From a virus, in the IMG/VR virus record IMGVR_UViG_3300025168_017463, positions 1 to 21,023 of that record: 21,023 nucleotides of DNA. One strand, written 5' to 3'. Shown one piece after another: positions 14,962 through 21,023 of this stretch. The notes under the pieces are model-generated. The model was not told the DNA's origin. It saw nothing but the letters and a program-made list of their open reading frames with translations, and did not search any database. The translations under genes and the position numbers were made by a program. Positions within the stretch are counted from its first letter, which is position 1. Each line of letters opens with the position of its first letter.

Positions 14962-15381
14962 CGTTTTTTTCTCCTTGATGTTTCTTTGATTTTCCCAATC
15001 TCGGAAGGTCATGTCCATATAGGCTTCCTCTTCCATCTCTCTTAAATAGGGATCAGATTGCGCATATCCCTCTTCTGTTGGTCCTAAATTCTCAAATTTT
15101 CCTTGACAATTCTGTTTATGGTGCACTAATTCGTGATTTAAAGAGCGCATAATGTCCTTGGGGTGACGATTATCTACATATATTGTAACAGAAGAATCAG
15201 AAGGATTATAGTGTGCTGTTTTTCCTAAAGGATTCGCAGCATTATCTAAATCAGATTCAAAAATAATAGCTGGATCATTACTGAACCCCATTGCATCTTT
15301 AGCATAAGGGTAGTATTCATTCACCAACGAAGTCAATTGAGAAAGATCATAATTTGAGTTATTTTTGATTATAGAACTCAT
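14302..15381 (-). CDS. Zincin-domain protein with modular acidic tail
   Basis: 359 aa. Domain 1 (1-135) is a zincin: HELVHHKQ gives H83-E84-H87, and EMEEEAY (116-121) supplies the third ligand Glu. Residues 141-160 (MNLNEEKLRAVIKEAIEKAL) repeat the window's shared helix. Residues 190-210 hold KPDFLDLDKDGDTEESMK, an EF-hand-like DxDxDG calcium loop seen on marine phage proteins (recollection). Residues 225-303 form a His-rich module (NHYCVHHGGVNHDG, GRVTHYDMKLEDGTILEGVA). A Glu/Thr-rich linker and the end EWYNGSLYGKLLKEYTKKR follow. M141 has its own strong SD, so a 219-aa short form is likely. The full-length start has AGGGAA close to the ATG. Confidence 0.8.
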   Translation of the reverse strand: MSSIIKNNSNYDLSQLTSLVNEYYPYAKDAMGFSNDPAIIFESDLDNAANPLGKTAHYNPSDSSVTIYVDNRHPKDIMRSLNHELVHHKQNCQGKFENLGPTEEGYAQSDPYLREMEEEAYMDMTFRDWENQRNIKEKKTMNLNEEKLRAVIKEAIEKALGEQTTTDTPEQTVAENESTVAEENEEIEEGAKPDFLDLDKDGDTEESMKDAADDVEENLNENGEIPMTINGIFAPNHYCVHHGGVNHDGATKMAEAISHNYNEEIGRVTHYDMKLEDGTILEGVAFEDIQVTNASLAEGHGHPMKRDDEEEEEASEEVVEETTEEITEKTEEEVTETPIKEWYNGSLYGKLLKEYTKKR

Positions 15382-15419
15382 TTCCCTAATAAGTAGTTGT
15401 TAAAACAGTATAAGTCTAT

Positions 15420-16568
15420 TTAACTGGACAGTGAAAAGCTGCCGCCGGCCATGGTAAGACTCGCGCCTTTTAGATTAAACTTTTCACTGACTGGGGTAGC
15501 GGCGGCTGTAAACTTAATTGCGCCCATACTTGGCGGGTCTGGAAAAGAGCCGCTGTTGACATCAAAGACTACGCCAGTTGCGCCGATACTAGCTCGCGCA
15601 GGAGCAATACCAGTCAACTTTGCGGGAGAGTCTGTTGTTAAAGAAAAATCTTTGCCGGATCGGTCAGTATAAGCAGGGTCATCTAATTTACAGTTGTTTC
15701 GTGTGTCGCCAGATGCAAAAAAGTTTCCTGATACAGTAGTATTGTTAAACGCAAGACAGTTATCCACTTCCGCACTGTTGAACACGTCATAGAATCTATA
15801 TGATGAGTTGACCGCACAGTTACTTACAATACAGTTACGTATATCAGCTTTACCAGATGCGATTACGTGACGACCGGTCGTGCAGTTGTCGACTGTGATG
15901 TGCCTTAATAACCCAAAGTTTGAACTATTCCCAATATATTTAACAGCTTCAAAGTCAAAAGTGCAATCATGAATCAAAATAGATTCAAAAATGCTAGTGT
16001 CATTTGGTGGACCGACAAGGGCAGATGTGCAATCTAAATTTTTAAACGTACATCTTTTAACCCAATTTGAATATCGGTCGCGACCAGATCCACCCGGGTC
16101 AACACAAACAGAGTCAGTGTCCGTACAATTGTCAAAGGTGCAATCTTCGACGCGGGCGTTGTGAGTTTGAGTAGGAACCTCAATAGTAGAGTCAGTTGTC
16201 TGACCAGAGACTTGTGAAGATGTAAAGTAAAAACCACGAACTGTGCTATAATGTGATAAGTAAGCTCCTCGCGTTTTACCATTACAATCCAGTATAACCG
16301 TGTGTGGACCAGCAGCGACGATAGTTGAACCATACTTGTTTCCCTGCATCGTATTGATTGTGTTAGAATTATATGATGCGTGTTTTCCATAATATGTAGC
16401 ATCGCCTGATGCACTAGAATAAACATTGATTAAATTTTGGTCCCACCCGTCTCCGAAAGATACAGAGCAAGCTTGAATCGCTGCGTTGATCGATGCAAAA
16501 GAGGCATCGAAAGAATTCGAGCCATCATTAGAGTCACTACCAGTTGGGGTTACATGAAAAGTTGCCAT
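15420..16568 (-). CDS. Right-handed beta-helix protein, probable phage appendage
   Basis: 382 aa without signal peptide. The N-terminus (TFHVTPTGSDSNDGSNSFDA, then SFASINAAIQA) is the usual opening of phage pectate-lyase-like beta-helix proteins. Repeated rungs follow, each with a short strand and a Cys/Asn turn: VEDCTFDNC, VKRCTFKNL, IHDCTFDFE, VDNCTTG, IRNCIVSNC, VDNCLAFNN (about 140-290). Such folds occur in tail spikes and depolymerases; no catalytic residues can be assigned. It starts 8 nt after the MopE/VWA gene, so the two are probably co-translated. Confidence 0.8.
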   Translation of the reverse strand: MATFHVTPTGSDSNDGSNSFDASFASINAAIQACSVSFGDGWDQNLINVYSSASGDATYYGKHASYNSNTINTMQGNKYGSTIVAAGPHTVILDCNGKTRGAYLSHYSTVRGFYFTSSQVSGQTTDSTIEVPTQTHNARVEDCTFDNCTDTDSVCVDPGGSGRDRYSNWVKRCTFKNLDCTSALVGPPNDTSIFESILIHDCTFDFEAVKYIGNSSNFGLLRHITVDNCTTGRHVIASGKADIRNCIVSNCAVNSSYRFYDVFNSAEVDNCLAFNNTTVSGNFFASGDTRNNCKLDDPAYTDRSGKDFSLTTDSPAKLTGIAPARASIGATGVVFDVNSGSFPDPPSMGAIKFTAAATPVSEKFNLKGASLTMAGGSFSLSS

Positions 16569-16576
16569 GAGTATAA

Positions 16577-18667
16577 TTACTCGTCAGAAACAGAACAGGC
16601 AGTATCTTCAAGAACTTGCATTAAATGATTGAACATAACGGAGGCGTCCGGTGTGATTTGATACCACTCTCCTACGTCACCAGCGGTAGTGAGAGCTTGC
16701 CAGCCAGCAGGCCATTGTGTCCATGACCCATTAATATATTTAGAAGCGTCGAATACCTTTGTTCCTTCCGGAGAGAATACAAAAACTTTCAGATCTTCTG
16801 TTCCATTAATAGCGCTAACTACAATCTCTTGTGATATCGCATCACCTTTTGTGGTCGACCCTCCGGGCGGTGCTAAGAACGATTGCCCCATCTCGTCAGT
16901 AAACACAACTATAACTCTACTTGCATCTTCTCTCCAGTTCACTTCCCATGCGGCAATGACAGGATCGGATATGTTAGAGTATCTCCACTGAAGGTCCGAT
17001 ACTTGATATTCAAGCATTGTCGGATCACAGACATTTAATAGAGATAGATATATAGCGTCATAAAGCGGCTCTAGACCACCGTTAAGAGGCGTATTATCGA
17101 TATCTTGGACAGCAGCTAAGAAATTACTAAAAGGCCCCATATTGGTCTTAAGGTGAAGTTTTTCTTTATACACTGTGGTATTATGGGTTGGACCGACAAC
17201 GAGAGCCCAATTAATATTAGGCTCGTCTTGATAAGATAAAGAGAAAGAAGTTAGCGCAGAGATAACCGCATCGATCTCATCCATCATAGAACCAGATAAG
17301 TCGATAACAAATAAGATATCAGTTTCGCTAAGCTCTTCTTCTATCACTCCGTCACAGTCGTCGTCCTTTCCGTTACAGATCTCCTCTTTTGGAATTACTT
17401 CACCGTCACAGTAATCCTCCATGAATATCTGACCGCCTCCCATGTCGACAAGAGTGCCCCAGTTTCCAGCGTAACATGTTAACTCACCAGCGATACACTC
17501 ACCAACGTCTAAAGTTTCAGGAGGGCCATTATAACAAGCTTTAGCTAAGTCCTCATCAATCAAGAAGTTACAATTGTCATCCCAGTTGTTACAAATTTCT
17601 GGAAAAACCATTCCCTTTAAAGGGTCGCATGGTTGTAAATTAAAAATAGAACAAGCAGTCTTACATTCTGACATTGTAAATTCAGTGCATTCTTCATTTG
17701 CACATTCGCAAGATTTATATCCTTGGCCGCAGATTAAAGGAGGTTCCATACACGGAATTAAAATCCCAACATCTTGGATACTGCACTCGCAATCGATTCC
17801 GTCATCAACTAATCCGTTGCAATCATCGTCTTCGCCGTTGCATATCTCTGGCCATGGCAGTTTGGCTGTGCAAGAAGCCCAAACACCAAAAACACAAGTT
17901 TCATATCCGACGCCGCATACAGTTTCGCATTCTTGCAGCAAGTCCTCATCAGTGTTCCCGTCACAATCATTGTCTAGAGTATCACAAACCTCTTCTGGTA
18001 CTGTGCCACATTCATCACAAGCGTTTCTCTGGCCTTCGTCAATCTCTCCATCACAGTCATTATCAATCCAATCGCAGACTTCTTCGCCCGGACCCTCAGC
18101 TTCACATATAAGTTCCCCATCCACACAATAGGCAGGTCCATTCCCGCACTCGGTTTCACATGTATAAACACCTTCATCGATTTCACCATCACAGTCATTG
18201 TCTTTACCGTCGCAGATCTCTTCTGTACAGGGGCTACAATCTGTAACCTGAACTTTACCTTTATCACAGTATACATCTAAGATACCCGGACTGCCGTCAG
18301 GCATTTGACATGGCTGATTATTGACAATCATAGGATCTAGAGGATCGCAATCATGTTTCCATTTGCAATTTGCTATATCAATAATGGCGTTACCATCGCA
18401 AACATCCATCCAAGCTTCCGCAATCCAATACTCAGTATAAGGAGGGCATCTCAAAAATACTTTTGTTAGACAACTATCTTTGTACTCTGCTGTGAAATCA
18501 GCTAATGGGTCGTGAATTGGGATGTCAAGTAACGTAAATACATCAGGTATTGGCGGAGGCAACGTTTGAGTGTCCTCTAATGGCTGTTTTGTCGGCGAAG
18601 GGGCGAAATCCATCGTCCCACAGGCCGAAATTAAGAAAAACAGCAAATATTTCAAGGTTTTATACAT
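16577..18667 (-). CDS. MopE-type metal-binding-repeat lipoprotein with VWA domain
   Basis: 696 aa. The signal peptide ends in ISAC (lipid Cys at 16). Residues 60-145 are Cys-rich. Six copies of the E(I/V)CDGxDNDCDGxxDE motif lie at about 150-166, 196-212, 226-242, 274-290, 357-373 and 429-445. This 'putative metal-binding' repeat is abundant in Myxococcota and related to the copper protein MopE; its Asp spacing resembles calcium loops. Residues 450-690 are a von Willebrand A domain with MIDAS DLSGS (456-460). Repeats and VWA together suggest a surface adhesion or metal-dependent binding protein. It is unusual in a phage. No SD is obvious before the ATG. Confidence 0.9.
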   Translation of the reverse strand: MYKTLKYLLFFLISACGTMDFAPSPTKQPLEDTQTLPPPIPDVFTLLDIPIHDPLADFTAEYKDSCLTKVFLRCPPYTEYWIAEAWMDVCDGNAIIDIANCKWKHDCDPLDPMIVNNQPCQMPDGSPGILDVYCDKGKVQVTDCSPCTEEICDGKDNDCDGEIDEGVYTCETECGNGPAYCVDGELICEAEGPGEEVCDWIDNDCDGEIDEGQRNACDECGTVPEEVCDTLDNDCDGNTDEDLLQECETVCGVGYETCVFGVWASCTAKLPWPEICNGEDDDCNGLVDDGIDCECSIQDVGILIPCMEPPLICGQGYKSCECANEECTEFTMSECKTACSIFNLQPCDPLKGMVFPEICNNWDDNCNFLIDEDLAKACYNGPPETLDVGECIAGELTCYAGNWGTLVDMGGGQIFMEDYCDGEVIPKEEICNGKDDDCDGVIEEELSETDILFVIDLSGSMMDEIDAVISALTSFSLSYQDEPNINWALVVGPTHNTTVYKEKLHLKTNMGPFSNFLAAVQDIDNTPLNGGLEPLYDAIYLSLLNVCDPTMLEYQVSDLQWRYSNISDPVIAAWEVNWREDASRVIVVFTDEMGQSFLAPPGGSTTKGDAISQEIVVSAINGTEDLKVFVFSPEGTKVFDASKYINGSWTQWPAGWQALTTAGDVGEWYQITPDASVMFNHLMQVLEDTACSVSDE

Positions 18668-18679
18668 CTATATTAGTAA

Positions 18680-18976
18680 CTATAGGAGTTCTATACAAAA
18701 GTAGGATAAAAGTAACAAATAAGCTCCAACGGATATTTTTAGACCTAATTGTGCTGTTTTTTCAGCCCTAAGAGTCCAAAAAACATAACAAGCTCCAAAA
18801 ACAGCCGCAAACTTGACCAAAATGAACCATAATACGTGTTTTTCTAAGAAAAACGCCATAATAGGGTTAATTTCCTCAGCAATGCCAGCGTTTATGGACA
18901 TAATTGTAACAGAAGCGTCCATAATGTTTAAGACAACCAAAAGATATATAAGTGTTATTATTCTTCGGTTGGACAT
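18680..18976 (-). CDS. DUF5658-like small membrane protein (98 aa)
   Basis: Three hydrophobic segments: about 6-28, 45-68 and 78-97. The pattern LNIMDASVTIMSINAGIAEE and then NPIMAFFL has the N..D...T......G..E.NP signature I associate with DUF5658, a bacterial membrane family of unknown role. The ATG lies inside the end of the upstream 59-aa gene, which implies coupling. GAAGA before the ATG is a weak SD. Confidence 0.75.
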   Translation of the reverse strand: MSNRRIITLIYLLVVLNIMDASVTIMSINAGIAEEINPIMAFFLEKHVLWFILVKFAAVFGACYVFWTLRAEKTAQLGLKISVGAYLLLLSYFCIELL

Positions 18977-19137
18977 TCTTCATCCACCAAGTCAATTACG
19001 ATCACTTTCGATTCTTCTTCGACTTTTGTCTTTTTTTGGAGAGGTTTAGGTTTTCTAATCTGTAAAAATGGACGTTTTTGTTCGTTTGCCACTTTTGGCT
19101 TCTTAAATTCTCTTAAGAATTTCAAAAAATCCCACAT
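18958..19137 (-). CDS. Small charged protein (59 aa)
   Basis: A short gene with an AGAGGAT Shine-Dalgarno 6 nt before the ATG. It begins MWDFLKFLREFKK, an aromatic/basic amphipathic helix that could lie on a membrane. A Lys/Pro-rich middle follows (KPKPLQKKTK), then an acidic end VIVIDLVDEECPTEE. It overlaps the start of the DUF5658-like gene by 19 nt. No family recognised; a partner of that membrane protein is plausible. Confidence 0.6.
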   Translation of the reverse strand: MWDFLKFLREFKKPKVANEQKRPFLQIRKPKPLQKKTKVEEESKVIVIDLVDEECPTEE

Positions 19138-19180
19138 ACAGTTATCCTCTAAAAATAACTAGTGGAAAAAGTTGCTTATT

Positions 19181-20074
19181 TTACCATTTTATCATTATAC
19201 TGAATAAATTCACTCCCATGGGACTCAAAATAACCCTCATTCTAGGCGATCTAAACTGCAAAACAAACCTTTGGCCATCATACTCCTGCAAAGACGTTGG
19301 TTTATACGGTCCAGCCGTGTTTCCAGCTATGTACCAAAGGAATTGTTTTAAATTCTGGTAGTCTACATGGATAAGATACTCTGGAATCTGATTATTATTG
19401 GCTGTAGCTTCAATTCTGTAGTGATTTCCAAAAATTGCATGCAAAATTTGAATCTCTCCTTCCATTTGTCGATGTAAATTAGAAACATGAGAGTCGTATG
19501 GTTGGGGTTGGTTCAAATCATGGAAGAGTTGATCAGCTTCTTCATCAAATTCTCCTTCTGCTTGGAACGGACTACGCCAGACAAAGCCTGAATGAGTTCG
19601 AGAATAAACATCTGCAAAGCGTTTTGCCATATTTTCAACAATTCTTGCCGATTTTCTGTCATTTCGTAAGAATCTCCTTAAAGACGTCCTGTAATTTTCA
19701 GGTGCCGACACATGTCTTTTGCTTTTTTCAAGGATTGTTACAAAACTTGGAGCAAAAAGCATAAAAGGACTACACGAGCTTTTAATGAACTGTGCAGAAT
19801 GACTTTGACAACCATAGTTTTCAGAGATTCTTCTGAAAATTGAAGATGATTTTGCTAATTTCGGTGAAAACTTTGTAGTTCGATACATCAGTGCTGCAGA
19901 AACAAAGGGATCTATCTTGTATTTCCTAGCTTGTTTAAGTGTAGCAATGCATGCAGAGTACGAAGTATTGAAATCTGCGTCTAATTCTAAGTGCGCTGAC
20001 CTTCCGTGGGGATCTTGGCCCGAAGATTCTGGTGCTAACAGCGCCGCACACAAGGACAGGACTTTAATCATCAT
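19181..20074 (-). CDS. Exported SLT-like protein lacking the catalytic Glu
   Basis: 297 aa with a short N-terminal hydrophobic segment (IKVLSLCAALLA) that may be a signal peptide. Residues 45-75 (ARKYKIDPFVSAALMYRTTK, FSPKLAKS) follow the pattern of lytic transglycosylase SLT domains (IDP.l..Al...ESxFxP), but the ES catalytic position reads T66-T67. The rest (about 95-297) is not recognised. If the similarity is real, the protein could bind peptidoglycan without cutting it. The fold call is weak. Two adjacent ATGs exist (20074, 20071). The start overlaps the end of the 74-aa gene. Confidence 0.6.
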   Translation of the reverse strand: MMIKVLSLCAALLAPESSGQDPHGRSAHLELDADFNTSYSACIATLKQARKYKIDPFVSAALMYRTTKFSPKLAKSSSIFRRISENYGCQSHSAQFIKSSCSPFMLFAPSFVTILEKSKRHVSAPENYRTSLRRFLRNDRKSARIVENMAKRFADVYSRTHSGFVWRSPFQAEGEFDEEADQLFHDLNQPQPYDSHVSNLHRQMEGEIQILHAIFGNHYRIEATANNNQIPEYLIHVDYQNLKQFLWYIAGNTAGPYKPTSLQEYDGQRFVLQFRSPRMRVILSPMGVNLFSIMIKW

Positions 20075-20288
20075 CCGTTTCTGTAGTTTCTACAGCTTCA
20101 GTGTCGTCTGTTGTGTCTGTACCCGTCTCAACAAGGCTCTCAGGCGTCGTTTGCGAGCCGTTTAAGAAAGATACGGCGTCAGACAGCAGACTAGCTTCTT
20201 CAAGCTGGAAAGCGCCCCTCTGTTGAGCTAGCTGAACCCCTTGAATTAGCAAGGAAACTGCTTCGTTTGATGTATTCACGACTGACAT
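20064..20288 (-). CDS. Small acidic protein (74 aa)
   Basis: A helical N-terminal part (EAVSLLIQGVQLAQQRGAFQ, LEEASLLSDAVSFL) is followed by a Thr/Asp/Glu-only tail (TDDTEAVETTETDDD). The SD AGGAG lies 4 nt before the ATG. From memory similar small proteins accompany structural genes in large marine phages, but I cannot name a family. It is coupled to the downstream exported protein by a short overlap. Confidence 0.7.
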   Translation of the reverse strand: MSVVNTSNEAVSLLIQGVQLAQQRGAFQLEEASLLSDAVSFLNGSQTTPESLVETGTDTTDDTEAVETTETDDD

Positions 20289-20320
20289 TATATACTCCTA
20301 TTTGTTAGTGTAGTATAATT

Positions 20321-20491
20321 TTAGTTTATTTTGTCAAACTTGTTAAGGGTTCTTCGGTCAAACTGATGAACATTATCTTGCTGTCCTTCTCTTCTATCGT
20401 AAATAACCTTAACGTTCTTGTCGTATTCAAATATTTTAGATATCACTTCGGCTAAACCTTTGTGACTTTTAGAAACAACGAAATAATCCAT
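20321..20491 (-). CDS. Small protein with DRR motif (56 aa)
   Basis: A short gene in the gap between the 74-aa and glutaredoxin genes. DYFVVSKSHKGLAEVISKIF then NVKVIYDRREGQQDN form a beta-alpha-beta-like unit. The DRR-G-x-x element resembles short DRRRGERR-type domains I recall from delta-proteobacteria. A second DRR occurs near the end. AGGGGA lies about 10 nt before the ATG. The function is unknown. Confidence 0.6.
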   Translation of the reverse strand: MDYFVVSKSHKGLAEVISKIFEYDKNVKVIYDRREGQQDNVHQFDRRTLNKFDKIN

Positions 20492-20509
20492 CACTTTGCG
20501 TCCCCTATA

Positions 20510-20932
20510 TTAGAAAGATTGCATTGATCTGGTAAAATTAGTCTTACAATCTTTATTAGACACCATACATAGTATCTCTTTAGGGTTAAATCCTATGATT
20601 ATTTTACTTTTTATAATAAAAAGGGGAACAGCGTTGAGTTTTTCAAGATCTACACCTGTTTTTATAGCTAAATCGGTTAATTCTTTAAAATCTTTAGCTT
20701 TATTCGGGTCTTTTTCAATAAATTTAATATTATTATCCCTCATAAACGCTTTTGCTGTCTTGCACCAATGGCACCACTCTGTAGAATAGAGAATAACAAT
20801 GACTTCTTCTTGTTTTTCTACTTGAGATGTCCCTTTTGTGCGAATTGTGCTGTCTATTGCTGCGCAAGCAAAGAGCAGAGTCAACATAACGAGTGTCGCA
20901 AGGACTCTTTCTTTGAAAAAGCGCATTTTCAT
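20510..20932 (-). CDS. Glutaredoxin-like lipoprotein
   Basis: 140 aa. The N-terminal signal ends in LFAC (lipid Cys 23; Phe at -2 is atypical). The thioredoxin-fold domain runs from about 43: strand VIVILYS, WCHWC with C54/C57 as redox pair, helix, IKFIEKD, and AVPLFII with cis-Pro P104. Order and length are glutaredoxin-like. A membrane-anchored thiol oxidoreductase outside the cytoplasm would act on disulfides of exported proteins, and this window codes several Cys-rich exported proteins. The ATG overlaps the stop of the upstream gene (ATGA); no separate SD is seen. Confidence 0.85.
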   Translation of the reverse strand: MKMRFFKERVLATLVMLTLLFACAAIDSTIRTKGTSQVEKQEEVIVILYSTEWCHWCKTAKAFMRDNNIKFIEKDPNKAKDFKELTDLAIKTGVDLEKLNAVPLFIIKSKIIIGFNPKEILCMVSNKDCKTNFTRSMQSF

Positions 20933-21023
20933 TTGAAAACTCTGTCTCGGGCTGTTTTATTAAGGTAAGGGCCAAGAAAGTTTCTTTTTAGCTTCAAAAG
21001 TCTTTGAAACTTAACCTCTTGCC
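20929..21023 (-). CDS. 3' end of an unknown gene
   Basis: An open frame of 30 codons enters from the right edge and ends in a TGA that overlaps the ATG of the glutaredoxin gene. The visible end is basic (FQRLLKLKRNFLGPYLNKTA). There is too little to identify a family; the ATGA junction supports it being real. Confidence 0.55.
   Translation of the reverse strand, partial: QEVKFQRLLKLKRNFLGPYLNKTARDRVFK

Noticed and set aside
17574-18131. Long plus-strand open frame (185 aa) antisense to the MopE repeats
   Set aside because: It exists because the repeated DNDCDG codons have no stops on the opposite strand; it is Ser/Gln/His-rich, has no SD and mirrors the six repeats.
20303-20338. TTGACA (20333-20338) as promoter of the 74-aa gene
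   Set aside because: The best -10 (TATACT) is only 14 nt away and hexamers at 16-18 nt match poorly; the TTGACA also lies inside the end of the 56-aa gene.

Overview
The window (about 21 kb, AT-rich) looks like part of the genome of a large tailed phage of the marine T4-like/jumbo type. It is not an ordinary bacterial chromosome. Genes are packed head to tail, almost all on the minus strand, with TAATG and ATGA stop/start overlaps, many small orphan proteins and two tRNA genes. The enzymes are ones phages typically carry: PIN-PhoH, ClpP-like protease, HNH nuclease, UvsE, deoxynucleoside kinase and a tubulin/FtsZ-like GTPase. No terminase, portal, major capsid or tail-tube gene is present, so the phage assignment rests on gene mix and organisation. 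A MopE-like metal-binding-repeat/VWA lipoprotein, a DUF5658-like protein and a small protein with a DRR motif recall delta-proteobacterial lineages (Myxococcota/Bdellovibrionota), which may hint at the host; that is inference.

Minus-strand transcription runs from high to low coordinates. Right part (21.0-15.4 kb): the end of an unknown gene, a lipoprotein glutaredoxin, several small proteins, an SLT-like exported protein without the catalytic Glu, a DUF5658-like membrane protein, the MopE/VWA lipoprotein and a right-handed beta-helix protein. This is an envelope- or surface-directed block. Middle part (15.4-10.4 kb): a zincin fused to a modular acidic tail, a Lys/Ala-rich coiled-coil protein, an 803-aa fusion of a ligase-type nucleotidyltransferase with an HxGH adenylyl/cytidylyltransferase, an acidic helical protein and a Fis-like HTH protein. 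Next (10.4-8.5 kb): a promoter, a broken small Cys-containing gene, the tubulin/FtsZ-like gene and two small overlapping partner genes.

Then come tRNA-Arg(UCU), deoxynucleoside kinase and tRNA-Thr(UGU), apparently one transcript (8.5-7.6 kb), followed by a possible 29-aa membrane peptide and uvsE. Two Cys-rich modular proteins follow (6.5-5.0 kb), then HNH nuclease, a small membrane protein and a ClpP-like protease. The only plus-strand gene is a trypsin-like lipoprotein protease (2.7-3.5 kb). The left end has a small exported protein, PIN-PhoH, a conserved phage-type small protein and a partial zincin.

The most unusual signals are: (1) a recurring helix of the form LRxxIREEL plus reusable C-terminal modules in several otherwise unrelated proteins, which may be a virion-targeting system; (2) the ligase/HxGH fusion; (3) a phage tubulin next to an HTH gene and two tiny partners; (4) a metal-binding-repeat VWA lipoprotein paired with a beta-helix protein; and (5) several SD-less genes whose promoters sit directly against the start codon. 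No CRISPR array, IS element, integrase or convincing intrinsic terminator was seen.
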